DNA of 64,000 nucleotides from NCBI RefSeq assembly GCF_001541315.1, contig NZ_LMVK01000049.1:62001-126000 (forward strand), read 5' to 3'. Under the pieces are notes generated by a model. It worked only from the letters and a program-made list of their open reading frames with translations. It was not told where the DNA came from and did not search any database. Source of the DNA: Agrobacterium tumefaciens str. B6. Its GTDB lineage: Bacteria > Pseudomonadota > Alphaproteobacteria > Rhizobiales > Rhizobiaceae. This document shows, in pieces, positions 44,523 to 56,720 of this stretch (its first letter is position 1; each line of letters opens with the position of its first letter). The translations under genes were made by a program, and so were the position numbers.

Positions 44523-45632
44523 ATGCAAAACCAACCAGAACCGGCCATCAATAAATTACAACCGTCCTCCCTGCCGATCTCGATCGCGGGCGTCACTAAA
44601 TCCTACGGTCCCGTGAAGGTTCTGTCGGATATCAATCTTCACATCAGAAGCGGCGAGTTCATGACCCTGCTAGGGCCATCGGGATCTGGCAAAACGACGC
44701 TGCTTATGACGCTCGCGGGATTCATACGGCCAGACTTCGGCTCGTTGAAGTTTGGAGAGGAGGAAGTGATTTTGAGGGCGCCACACCTTCGGGGCGTCGG
44801 CATGATGTTTCAAAATTACGCTCTTTTCCCGCACATGAGCGTCGAAGCCAACATAGCCTATCCCCTGAAGATCCGTGGTGAGGATCGTGAGACGATCAAA
44901 GCGAGGGTTCGAGATGTACTTGAGACCGTCCAGCTTGGCGGTTACGGGAGCCGTCGGATATCCGAACTATCCGGCGGACAGAGGCAGCGCATTGCTCTCG
45001 CCCGAGCAATTGTGTTCAAGCCAAAGATCCTTCTCATGGATGAGCCGCTCTCGGCGCTCGACAAGAATCTCCGGGAGCTTATGCAGTTGGAATTGCGCAC
45101 TATGCATGAACAGCTGGGTATGACGACAGTTCTGGTCACGCACGATCAGCGAGAGGCATTGACGATGTCGGATCGCATTGCTGTGCTGCGCAACGGCAAG
45201 ATTGCGCAGATCGATACATCCGAGACGCTGTACTCGGAACCAAATTCCGAGTTTGTTGCAGCGTTTATGGGCGAATCTTCCTTCCTCACCGTGGAGCACG
45301 ACGGCGCGTCGTTCTGCTTTCATGGCAGGAAGTTGGCGACCGAAAGTGTTACTGTGGAAGGTGCTCGACGCCATCTCCTCGTGCTTCGCCCTGAAAAGCT
45401 TGATTTTATCACGGAGCGAGAACGCTCATCCTACAATTCCTTCGACGGGATTGTTGAGAAGTTTCTCTTCCAGGGGGAGAGCTGCCTCGTACACGTCAGA
45501 CTGACGACCGGTGAATTGGTTCAGGTGCGCCGAAACCTGCGGGAAAGCAATAAATCCGTTCTCCCTAAGGTCAACGATCAAGTCCTTCTTGGTCTACACC
45601 CGAACGAGACCCGAATCGTGACAGGGGAATGA
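44523..45632 (+). CDS. Mot-like opine importer, ATPase
   Basis: PotA-class ABC ATPase, 369 residues from the ATG after GAGGACCC; in-frame sequence upstream overlaps the binding-protein gene and is not coding. Walker A GPSGSGKT (near residue 55), signature LSGGQRQR, Walker B ILLMDEPLSALD and 'VTHDQREALTM' are intact, with a C-terminal TOBE domain from about residue 265. It is 4 bases from the first permease gene. Confidence 0.92.
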   Translation: MQNQPEPAINKLQPSSLPISIAGVTKSYGPVKVLSDINLHIRSGEFMTLLGPSGSGKTTLLMTLAGFIRPDFGSLKFGEEEVILRAPHLRGVGMMFQNYALFPHMSVEANIAYPLKIRGEDRETIKARVRDVLETVQLGGYGSRRISELSGGQRQRIALARAIVFKPKILLMDEPLSALDKNLRELMQLELRTMHEQLGMTTVLVTHDQREALTMSDRIAVLRNGKIAQIDTSETLYSEPNSEFVAAFMGESSFLTVEHDGASFCFHGRKLATESVTVEGARRHLLVLRPEKLDFITERERSSYNSFDGIVEKFLFQGESCLVHVRLTTGELVQVRRNLRESNKSVLPKVNDQVLLGLHPNETRIVTGE

Positions 45633-45636
45633 GACG

Positions 45637-46521
45637 ATGGCTGCCGCCCTTCTCCGCGAGCTCAACCGTAACGGCTTGATCCATGAGCATCGAAAGGAAA
45701 CCAGGCGCCTTTTTGGCCTGACGGTTCCGGGAATGATCGTGTTGGTCATCGCTCTTGTTCTTCCACTTGGCGTCATGACTTATCTGTCTTTCATCGGCGA
45801 AGACGGAACCTTCAGTTTCGAGAATTACACCCGAATATGGGAAAGTGACATTTATGGCAGGATTTTTGGTGTCACGTTTCTGGTAGCGGTTCTGACGACG
45901 GCAATTGTTGTCTTTATCGGTTATCCGCTCGCCTATTTGCTGTCCCAACTTCCGGCGAAGATTGCAGGCATTGCAATGCTCGGTGTCCTCATGCCGCTTT
46001 GGACGCCGGTCCTCGTACGTACCTACGCGTGGCTCGCCCTTCTGCAGGGTCAGGGCATTATAAACAACACGCTCATTCATCTTGGCGCGATTAGCCAGCC
46101 GCTACCTTTGGCAAACAATCTGACTGGAACGCTCATTGGCATGGTCCAGGTGATGTTGCCCTTTTTGATTTTGCCGCTATACGGCTCGATGAAAGCCGTG
46201 GATCCAAACCTCATGTGTGCGGCGTCCAACCTCGGAGCCAGGCCTTCAAGGGCATTTTGGGACGTGTTCTTCCCCCTTTCGTTGCCTGGCCTTTTGTCGG
46301 GCGCCTTAATGGTCTTCGTACTTTGCCTTGGCTTCTATGTAACTCCGGCCGTTCTTGGCGGTGGGCGTGTCATCATGGTCGCGATGCGGATCGACGCAAA
46401 TGTCCGGATATACTCAAGCTGGGGCGCGGCGAGCGCACTCGGTGTTGTCCTCATCGTTGTGACGGCCGTGCTTCTATTGGTTGCCTACTGGATGAAGAAT
46501 AATCTTGGGAGATCGAGATGA
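45637..46521 (+). CDS. Mot-like opine importer, first permease
   Basis: PotB/PotH-like membrane subunit, 294 residues with six spans after a basic N-terminus of about 25 residues ('HEHRKETRR'). The EAA loop lies near 'ASNLGARPSRAFWDVFFPL'. 'TPVLVRTYAWLALLQGQGIIN' after the second span is typical. It ends within ATGA of the next permease. Confidence 0.91.
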   Translation: MAAALLRELNRNGLIHEHRKETRRLFGLTVPGMIVLVIALVLPLGVMTYLSFIGEDGTFSFENYTRIWESDIYGRIFGVTFLVAVLTTAIVVFIGYPLAYLLSQLPAKIAGIAMLGVLMPLWTPVLVRTYAWLALLQGQGIINNTLIHLGAISQPLPLANNLTGTLIGMVQVMLPFLILPLYGSMKAVDPNLMCAASNLGARPSRAFWDVFFPLSLPGLLSGALMVFVLCLGFYVTPAVLGGGRVIMVAMRIDANVRIYSSWGAASALGVVLIVVTAVLLLVAYWMKNNLGRSR

Positions 46522-47339
46522 GCTGGTTCACACAAACCGTTTCGCTGACACAAATAAAAAACGCAGATCGCATCTGGCTTTATGCCTTCGGCTTTATTGC
46601 CCTCCTCTATCTCCTGATACCCACGCTCATTGTGATCCCAATGTCATTTTCGGATTCGCAATACCTTGAGTTCCCCCCAAAGGCTTACTCATTGAAGTGG
46701 TTCGAGACCTATTTCGGATCCGCCGAGTGGATGCGTGCCACTTTCGTTTCTGTCAGAGCCGCATTTTTCACATCGATATTTGCGACGATTTTCGGCACGG
46801 CTGCCGCCTACGGGACGTGGATAGGCAGCGCCCAGCTCAGGACACCTCTTTCCGGCTTCTTCATCCTGCCGCTGTCGGTTCCTAGCATCCTGATCGCAAT
46901 CGGTTCACTGTTCGTGTTTTCGCGCTTTGGCTTGGTTAACACAACAGCTGGCTTAGTCATCGCTCACACGATGCTGGCAATCCCGTTTGTCTTCATCGTA
47001 ATCACTGCAGGATTGACATCATACGATATGAACCAGGAGATGGCGGCCCGGAGCCTTGGCGCATCAAGAGCCCGCGCGTTCTTCACCGTTACCCTGCCGC
47101 AGATCAAGTTTTCGGTTATCACGTCAGCGCTGTTTGCGTTCTACGTGTCGCTGGATGAGGTCATCGTGGCGATGTTCATCTCGACCGGTACCGGAGGCAC
47201 CTTGAACCGCAAGATGTTCAATGCGCTACGCGACCAAGTCGACCCGACGATTGCGGCGATATCGACTTGCATGGTGGCAGTATCAATCACCCTTTTGGTG
47301 ATGGCGCAGATATTCAGGCCGAAAAGCGAGCAAAGATGA
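46518..47339 (+). CDS. Mot-like opine importer, second permease
   Basis: PotC/PotI-like membrane subunit, 273 residues with six spans. 'FPPKAYSLKWFETYFGSAEW' follows span one and the EAA loop lies near 'ARSLGASRARAFFTVTLPQ'. It pairs with the preceding permease as a heterodimer. Last importer gene; the TraR-like gene follows after 129 bases on the same strand, which contain a small CCCCT-AG-AGGGG hairpin but no obvious terminator, so co-transcription is likely. Confidence 0.91.
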   Translation: MSWFTQTVSLTQIKNADRIWLYAFGFIALLYLLIPTLIVIPMSFSDSQYLEFPPKAYSLKWFETYFGSAEWMRATFVSVRAAFFTSIFATIFGTAAAYGTWIGSAQLRTPLSGFFILPLSVPSILIAIGSLFVFSRFGLVNTTAGLVIAHTMLAIPFVFIVITAGLTSYDMNQEMAARSLGASRARAFFTVTLPQIKFSVITSALFAFYVSLDEVIVAMFISTGTGGTLNRKMFNALRDQVDPTIAAISTCMVAVSITLLVMAQIFRPKSEQR

Positions 47340-47468
47340 CCCGAGGAAGGCCTGAACGAAGGGGAGCATGAGAAAGATGAGAGCGTACTCAGTTCGTAGG
47401 AGGTTAATCGGCTGTCGGCGCCCCTAGAGGGGAAAACGACTTGGACAACGGTTAGACGGAGATGAAAA

Positions 47469-48172
<704 letters not shown>

Positions 48173-48781
48173 GAGTTCGGCGGGAAAGATGCCGACCAGA
48201 TCGTTCGCTTGGCCAAACGAAGTGCCGACGACTCTGCCGTGGTGGTTCGCAATGCAGTCTACGCTATGGCTCGTATAGAAGCCGCGTCACGGCAGATTGA
48301 ACAGATTATCGGCGTTATCGATGAGATTGCGTTCCAGACGAACCTCTTGGCGCTCAACGCTGGCGTTGAGGCCGCCCGAGCCGGCGACGCCGGGAAGGGT
48401 TTCGCAGTTGTCGCCCGGGAGGTGCGGGAGCTTGCTCAACGATCCGCCAAGGCGGCGCAGGAGATCAAAGGCCTCATCAACAGGTCGACCAGTGAGGTAA
48501 ATGTCAGGTCCCAATTCGTCCAGGAGACGGGCACGGTTCTCGCAAAGATCAGCGCGCAGATCGTCACGATCAACCAGCATGTTGAAATGATCGCGCGCGC
48601 AAGCCACGATCAGTCTGGAGCGCTGCAGGAAGTCAATTCCACCGTGAACCAGATGGATCAGATGACCCAACAAAACGCCGCAATGGTGGAGGAGACGACT
48701 GCGGCGAGCCGCGAGCTCGCTTCCCAGGCTAATGATCTGCTGGCGTTGGTTCAGCAGTTCAAGATTGATCCAGTATCCTGA
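48173..48781 (+). pseudogene. Chemoreceptor C-terminal fragment
   Basis: The signalling half of a methyl-accepting chemotaxis protein without its sensor, membrane or HAMP parts. In-frame similarity to the intact receptor at 41015 begins immediately after the TGA of the TraR C-terminal frame ('KDADQIVRLAKRSADDSAVV') and runs to a normal end, including the hairpin tip '[20 protein letters not shown]'. A TTG at 48209 could start a 190-residue soluble fragment, but no clear ribosome site is seen. The sequence differs from the intact receptor at many positions, so it derives from another receptor and not from a recent copy. Confidence 0.8.
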
Positions 48782-48926
48782 GGCGCTCAGTATCGCAGCG
48801 CTGCTTGAAACGTCGATCGCCCGCGCGGAACTATTAACTCGAAATCGGTGCGGGCCTCGCTTGCCGACGGCATTTTCTCATTGTGACGTCTAATCGACCC
48901 ACCTACACAAGATGCCGAAATATGCA

Positions 48927-49901
<975 letters not shown>

Positions 49902-49972
49902 CTATAAATCACAACTCTTCCGGGCCAACCGGGATCAGACGTGCGGCGAAACGGTCGCGCGCAGGGAACGCT

Positions 49973-50686
49973 ATGGATTATTCTCAACTCATGGGCTTCG
50001 GCCCTGATGGCTGGGGCTATGATATGCTCAGGGCGACCGCGATGACGATGGCTGTGGCTTTCAGCGGCTTCACAATCGGCCTTGTCTTCGGCTGTCTTGG
50101 AGCCGCCGCAAGCTTGTCAAGCTCTGGAGCGCTTCAGGCAGCGGCATCTGGATACACGACCGCGCTTCGTGGCATCCCCGACCTACTTGTCATCTATCTA
50201 TTCTACTTCGGGTCGAGTTCTGTCATTTCCAATGTCGCTTCACTCTTCGGAAGTAGTGGGTTCGTTGGCGCTTCGACGTTTCTGATAGGTGCCCTCGCCA
50301 TCGGCGTGGTTTCGGGTGCCTACCAAACGCAGGTCCTGCGCGGTGCGGTTCTGGCTCTCAACAAGGGCGAGATCGAGGCTGGTCGAGCGTATGGCATGGG
50401 CGCCTTGCTGTTGTTCCGGCGGATCGTCCTGCCTCAGGCGGCGCGGTACGCCCTGCCCGGTGTCGGCAATGTCTGGCAACTGGTCCTGAAAGAATCCGCC
50501 CTGATCTCGGTGATTGGCCTCGTCGAACTGATGCGCCAGGCCCAGGTTGGCTCGGGCTCGACCCGCCAACCGTTTAGTTTCTACCTGACTGCCGCGGCGC
50601 TCTACCTGCTTATAACCTTCGTCTCGGGGCAGGTCTTCCGTCTGGCAGAGACGCGCTCTATGCGCGGACTGCAGAGGGGCGTGTGA
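49973..50686 (+). CDS. occQ: Octopine-type importer permease (OccQ-like)
   Basis: HisQ/OccQ-family membrane subunit of a polar amino acid/opine ABC importer, 237 residues with about five spans. The ATG follows AGGGAA; in-frame sequence upstream is in the regulatory region. The EAA loop is at 'EIEAGRAYGMGALLLFRRIVLPQ' (near residue 130). It overlaps the next permease by 4 bases. The order Q-M-P-J is that of the octopine operon and not that of the nopaline operon. Confidence 0.85.
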   Translation: MDYSQLMGFGPDGWGYDMLRATAMTMAVAFSGFTIGLVFGCLGAAASLSSSGALQAAASGYTTALRGIPDLLVIYLFYFGSSSVISNVASLFGSSGFVGASTFLIGALAIGVVSGAYQTQVLRGAVLALNKGEIEAGRAYGMGALLLFRRIVLPQAARYALPGVGNVWQLVLKESALISVIGLVELMRQAQVGSGSTRQPFSFYLTAAALYLLITFVSGQVFRLAETRSMRGLQRGV

Positions 50687-51415
50687 TGCCGTTCGATCCC
50701 GCATTTCTCTGGCAGACCTTCGTCGCTTTGCTTTCCGGCATTCCGCTTGCACTGCAACTCGCTGTGTTCTCGGTGGCGCTCGGAACGGTTCTCGCTTTCG
50801 GCCTGGCGCTGATGCGCGTGTCTCGCCTCTGGTGGCTTGATCTGCCGGCACGCTTCTACATTTTCGCGTTTCGTGGCACGCCGCTTCTGGTTCAGATCTA
50901 CATCATTTACTACGGGCTGAGCCAATTTCCCGATGTTCGGCATAGCTTCATCTGGCCATTCCTGCGCGATGCTTACTGGTGCGCGATGGCGGCACTGGCA
51001 TTGAATACCGCTGCTTACACAGCAGAGATCATGCGTGGAGGTTTGCTTTCGGTGCCCGCGGGACAGATCGAGGCTGCGAAAGCGTGCGGTATGGGCAGGG
51101 TAAAGCTGTTTCGCCGGATCGTTATTCCGCAGGCGATACGACAGATGCTGCCGGGCTACAGCAATGAAGTAATCTTGATGGTCAAGTCGACATCGCTCGC
51201 TTCCACCATCACCATCATGGAAATTACCGGGATCGCAGCCAAACTGATCTCGGAAAGCTACCGGACAGTCGAAGTCTTCTCCTGTGCCGGGGCTATCTAC
51301 CTTATCCTCAACTTCATCGTCGCGCGTCTTTTCACGTTGCTTGAATGGGCTCTCTGGCCCGAACGGCGAAACAATAGACTTACAACAGATCCTGTCGACC
51401 GAAAGGGCGAACTCC

Positions 51416-51423
<8 letters not shown>
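50683..51423 (+). CDS. occM: Octopine-type importer permease (OccM-like)
   Basis: HisM/OccM-family membrane subunit, 246 residues with about five spans, partner of the preceding permease. '[20 protein letters not shown]' and the EAA loop '[23 protein letters not shown]' are characteristic. The last 8 bases overlap the ATPase gene, so translation is coupled. Confidence 0.86.
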
Positions 51424-53090
<1,667 letters not shown>

Positions 53091-53103
53091 TCGATCGCTT
53101 TTA

Positions 53104-53129
53104 GGGATACGACGTTCGCGCCGTATCCC
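53104..53129 (+). terminator. Stem-loop between importer and oxidase genes
   Basis: GGGATACG / CGTATCCC forms a perfect 8-base stem with a 10-base loop, 13 bases after the binding-protein stop. With no T-run it is likely a partial terminator or stabiliser that raises binding-protein expression relative to the oxidase genes. Confidence 0.55.
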
Positions 53130-53162
53130 GGCCCGATAAATACCAAACAAGTCCAAGATGCA

Positions 53163-54278
53163 ATGTACGAAGTTGATATGACCATTATCGGAGGCGGGCT
53201 CGTTGGCGCGTCCATTGCCTGGGGTCTCGCACGCTCAGGAACGAAGCCTCTCGTCCTCGACGGCGCGGATCTGGATCTGCGCGCATCTCGCGCCAATTTC
53301 GCGCTGGTCTGGGTTCAGGGTAAAGGACTGCATGCGCCTCATTACGCTCTCTGGTCCGACGCGTCCGCCAGGAGATGGCCGACGATGGCAAACACCCTGC
53401 TGGACGACAGCGGCATCGACGTGGGTCTTCAGCAAGACGGAGCATTTACATTCGCTCTTTCTGAAGAGGAACTCGAGGCAAATCGCCAAGATATGGAAAG
53501 CATTGAGCTCGAAACAAATGGTCGAGCTCCACAATTTGAAGTTTTGGATCGCCAGCAGACGCTTGACCGCGTGCTGGGTATCGGCCCCGAAGTTGTAGGC
53601 TCAATCTATTGCGCTGCGGACGGGCACGTGAATGCGCTCCGCCTGTTTCATGCGCTGCATGCCGCGATGGAAAGGCAAGGAGCGACTTATCGTCCGAACC
53701 ATCCCGTGCAGTCCATCGAGCCAACGACTGGAGGCTTCATTCTCAAGGGCGAGGCGTTTTCTATCCTGTCACGCCGTATCGTCCTTGCTGCCGGCCTCGA
53801 CAATAAAAGGCTCGCGCCCATGGTCGGCCTGTCATGCCCACTCAAGCGCAGCAAGGGTCAGATCCTCGTAACCGAGAAGACCCAGACCGCTCTACCTTGC
53901 CTCTCGGCAGGAATGCGGCAGGCCGATGAGGGCGGGATCATGATCGGCGACAGCGAAGAAACCGACAACACCAGAATTTCATCGTCACCAGACATTAGCG
54001 CCGTCCTCGCCAGCCGCGCCTTGAGGATATTCCCTGCCCTTTCGGATCTGAATGTCGTGCGTAGCTGGACCGGCTTCAGGGTCAAGACGGCCGACGGAGT
54101 ACCTATCTACGATCATTCCGAGCGCTATCCGGGTGCCTTTCTTGTCGCTTGCCATTCAGGAGTCACCCTGGCCGCCAATCACGCTTTGATCGTGGCTCAG
54201 CAGATCGCGGCAGGGCAGCTCGAAGACGAGCTTTCCGTTTTTTCCGCCCGGAGGTTCCATGCTCAACAGGCTGTATAG
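53163..54278 (+). CDS. ooxB: Opine oxidase small FAD subunit (OoxB/NoxB-like)
   Basis: FAD-dependent oxidoreductase of the DAO family, 371 residues, the catalytic beta subunit of an octopine/nopaline-oxidase type complex. GGGLVG (residues 10-15) is the FAD-binding loop, and 'GVTLAANHALIVAQQIAAGQ' the C-terminal FAD contact. Such complexes oxidise the secondary amine of the opine to release the amino acid and a keto acid, passing electrons on through the partner subunits. It overlaps the next gene by 20 bases. D-hydroxyproline or other N-substituted amino acid dehydrogenases have the same layout, so substrate is not certain. Confidence 0.83.
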   Translation: MYEVDMTIIGGGLVGASIAWGLARSGTKPLVLDGADLDLRASRANFALVWVQGKGLHAPHYALWSDASARRWPTMANTLLDDSGIDVGLQQDGAFTFALSEEELEANRQDMESIELETNGRAPQFEVLDRQQTLDRVLGIGPEVVGSIYCAADGHVNALRLFHALHAAMERQGATYRPNHPVQSIEPTTGGFILKGEAFSILSRRIVLAAGLDNKRLAPMVGLSCPLKRSKGQILVTEKTQTALPCLSAGMRQADEGGIMIGDSEETDNTRISSSPDISAVLASRALRIFPALSDLNVVRSWTGFRVKTADGVPIYDHSERYPGAFLVACHSGVTLAANHALIVAQQIAAGQLEDELSVFSARRFHAQQAV

Positions 54279-54582
54279 GATAGAACACCCCATTCAATTC
54301 AGCTTCGATGGCACGGTCATCCAGGCCGAACGCGGCGACATGCTCGCAACCGCGTTGCTCGCAGCAGGGGTTGATCGCGTTCGCCAGTCCATCGTCAGCG
54401 GTAGCCCTCGCGCACCCTACTGCCTAATGGGCGTCTGCTTCGAGTGTCTGGTCACCGTGGATGGCGTTCAAAACCGCCAGGCTTGTTTGACCGAGGTTGA
54501 AAACGGCATGACGGTTCTGAGCCAGAAGGGCGCCACCACGATCCCCGGACTTGCGAGAAGCGATGAGGGAACGGCGCTATGA
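54259..54582 (+). CDS. Opine oxidase [2Fe-2S] subunit
   Basis: Small 107-residue ferredoxin-like protein with the Cys-x4-Cys-x2-Cys pattern in 'YCLMGVCFECLV' (near residues 54-63) and a fourth Cys in 'QACL'. It matches the N-terminal [2Fe-2S] domain of heterotetrameric sarcosine oxidase alpha and the gamma subunit of D-hydroxyproline dehydrogenases. It would carry electrons between the two flavin subunits. It overlaps both neighbours (20 and 4 bases), so all three genes form one translational unit. Confidence 0.87.
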   Translation: MLNRLYRIEHPIQFSFDGTVIQAERGDMLATALLAAGVDRVRQSIVSGSPRAPYCLMGVCFECLVTVDGVQNRQACLTEVENGMTVLSQKGATTIPGLARSDEGTAL

Positions 54583-56087
54583 CCCTTCGCGAAGTTTCGG
54601 TAGCAACGGATCTGTCGGATTTCTACGACCTGCTCGTGATCGGCGCAGGACCTGCAGGTATGGCTGCCGCAGTCGAAGCATCTGCGAGTGGCGCCCGGGT
54701 AGCGGTACTGGATGAAAACCCTCGTCCGGGCGGACAGATTTATCGCGAGATCACACGAAACAGTCCCGACAGACGAACCTATCTCGGCCCCGACTATTGG
54801 AAGGGACAGCCACTCGCAGAGGCGTTCTGTCTCAGCAACGTCGACTACGCATCACGCGCTACGGTGTGGAGCCTGGAGACCCGGGACAAGACGGCGGGGC
54901 AGGCGCGCAATGTCGTCGGCGTGACCGTGGCCGGCTCGGCGCGAATGGTAGAAACCAACGCCGTCGTGCTTGCAACCGGCGCGCAGGAGCGTCCCATGCC
55001 TGTCCCCGGCTGGACGCTGCCAGGCGTGATGACCGCCGGCGCTGCCCAGATTGCGCTCAAGGCAGCCGGAGCGATGCCAGCGGGGCCTGTTGTCCTGATC
55101 GGCTGCGGGCCGCTTCTCTATCTCCTGGCAAGTCAGCTCGTTGATGCAGGTGTGCCCGATCTCACCGCCCTCGATACCGCTCAATCTCCTTTCCGGGGCG
55201 CGGTGCTCCGGCACATGCCTGAATTCCTGCTTTCGCCTTACGTCCTGAAAGGCATCGGCCTGCTATTGAAGGTCAGGCGTCATGCACAAGTTGTTTACGG
55301 CGTCAGATCGATCGCGATTATCGGAAGCCAGCACGCGGAAAGCGTCCGCTACGCCGTCGGACAAGGCGAGCGTTCAATACCAGCCAAGTCGGTGCTTCTG
55401 CATCAAGGCGTGATCCCTTCGACAAGCTTGTCCAATGCGGCCGGATGCGAGTTGCAATGGAATGACGAACAGCGTGCGTTTCAGCCAGTCACAGATCATG
55501 ACGGTCGGACCACAAAGGCTGGCATTTATGTCGCCGGCGACGGCGCGGGGATCGCAGGCGCACAAGCCGCCGAGGTCAGTGGGCGACTTGCTGCACTCGC
55601 CGCACTTGCTGACTTGAAGCTGGTAAGCACTCAGACATCGTCAACGTCGATCAAATCCGCGCCCGCGCAGGCCCGCCGGTTCCTGCGCGGAAGAGCGTTT
55701 CTGGACGCACTCTATACGCCGCGGCAAAGCTTTCTCGCGCCATCGGCACCCGAAACGATCGTCTGCCGCTGTGAAGAAATCACAGTGCGCAAGCTTCGCG
55801 AGGCAATAGCGCTTGGACCGCCCGGCCCGAACCAGTTGAAAACCTTCGTTCGTTGCGGGATGGGGCAGTGCCAGGGGCGCCTTTGTGCTGCAACCGTCAC
55901 CGAAATCATGGCGGAAGAACGAAAAGTCAGTCCCGCGGATGTGGGAACATATCGGCTTCGTTCACCGGTCAAACCCGTTCGCCTTGCTGAACTTGCACAC
56001 CTCCCGCACACGGCCCGCGCGCTGAAAGCAGTAACCGGCAGGGATCCTGTCGATCACGACACTACCGAAACAGGACATATCTTATGA
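54579..56087 (+). CDS. ooxA: Opine oxidase large subunit (OoxA/NoxA-like)
   Basis: NAD(P)/FAD-type oxidoreductase, 502 residues, large alpha subunit of the opine oxidase. The FAD motif GAGPAG lies at residues 22-27, a second nucleotide-binding motif near 'VVLIGCGPLLYLLASQLV' (residues 169-186), and a C-terminal BFD-type [2Fe-2S] motif with four Cys in 'VCRCEEITVRKL' and 'RCGMGQCQGRLC' (about 394-435). It is coupled to the ferredoxin-like subunit and to the following RidA gene by 4-base overlaps. Confidence 0.85.
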   Translation: MTLREVSVATDLSDFYDLLVIGAGPAGMAAAVEASASGARVAVLDENPRPGGQIYREITRNSPDRRTYLGPDYWKGQPLAEAFCLSNVDYASRATVWSLETRDKTAGQARNVVGVTVAGSARMVETNAVVLATGAQERPMPVPGWTLPGVMTAGAAQIALKAAGAMPAGPVVLIGCGPLLYLLASQLVDAGVPDLTALDTAQSPFRGAVLRHMPEFLLSPYVLKGIGLLLKVRRHAQVVYGVRSIAIIGSQHAESVRYAVGQGERSIPAKSVLLHQGVIPSTSLSNAAGCELQWNDEQRAFQPVTDHDGRTTKAGIYVAGDGAGIAGAQAAEVSGRLAALAALADLKLVSTQTSSTSIKSAPAQARRFLRGRAFLDALYTPRQSFLAPSAPETIVCRCEEITVRKLREAIALGPPGPNQLKTFVRCGMGQCQGRLCAATVTEIMAEERKVSPADVGTYRLRSPVKPVRLAELAHLPHTARALKAVTGRDPVDHDTTETGHIL

Positions 56088-56428
56088 CAGAACGCCTTAT
56101 CCGGATGCCGACATTGCATCGCGTCGTCAAGCACAACGGCATTGCCTATATCGGCGGTATCGTTGCTGACGATGAAAGCCTCGATATGGAGGGCCAGACC
56201 CGCCAGGTGCTGACCAAGCTCGACGCATATCTTAAGGAGGCTGGTTCGGCGCGTGCCAACCTCCTGTCCGCCACGATCTTTATCACCGACATGAACGTGA
56301 AGCCGCAAATGGATGCGGTGTGGAAGGAATGGTTGGCACCGGAGCAGTTGCCTGCCCGCGCGACTATCGGCGTTGCCGACCTTGGTGACACGACGCTGAT
56401 CGAGCTTGTTGCCACGGCCCATTACTGA
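56084..56428 (+). CDS. RidA-family protein in opine operon
   Basis: RidA/YjgF-family protein of 114 residues. 'DMEGQTRQVLTKLDAYLKEA' and 'LLSATIFITDMNVKPQMDAVW' match the family, and an Arg in 'LPARATIGVADLG' fits the substrate-binding position. It is translated with the oxidase (ATGA overlap). It probably hydrolyses the imine made by the oxidase, speeding release of the amino acid and keto acid. It differs markedly from the RidA at 12521, so the two were acquired separately. Confidence 0.88.
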   Translation: MTERLIRMPTLHRVVKHNGIAYIGGIVADDESLDMEGQTRQVLTKLDAYLKEAGSARANLLSATIFITDMNVKPQMDAVWKEWLAPEQLPARATIGVADLGDTTLIELVATAHY

Positions 56429-56481
56429 AAACCGGCAGCCTGTTGGAAGACTGCGGAACGCGGTCGTTATTGGAGATCTCC

Positions 56482-56693
56482 ATGGAATGCACCCTGGTCG
56501 GAGCGCCGCTGCAAGTTGGAGCCGGGCATCTCGGATGTGAGATGGCCCCCGCAGCGTTCAGGATCGCTGGCCTTGCCACGGCGCTTGAAGAGCTGGGCAC
56601 AGGGCACGGGATGTCGGCAAACTGGGTCCGAAGTTTGTTCCGGCGAATGCCCATCCGGATCCTTCCGTCCATCGCCCCACGCGTGCCGCCTGA
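56482..56693 (+). pseudogene. Arginase N-terminal remnant
   Basis: The first roughly 38 codons read as an arginase N-terminus ('MECTLVGAPLQVGAGHLGCE', 'PAAFRIAGL', then 'EELG'). Near 56597 one base seems lost, and the sequence continues in another frame as 'HRARDVGKLGPKFVPANAHP', still arginase-like, until a TGA. Restoring one C would give about 71 residues; the remaining 230 or so residues, including all metal ligands, are deleted. In nopaline Ti plasmids an arginase gene sits exactly here, between oxidase and ocd. So arginine released from the opine cannot be split by this locus. Confidence 0.75.
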
Positions 56694-56720
56694 ATTGGCC
56701 CTCAGAAAATTGGAGGAAGA

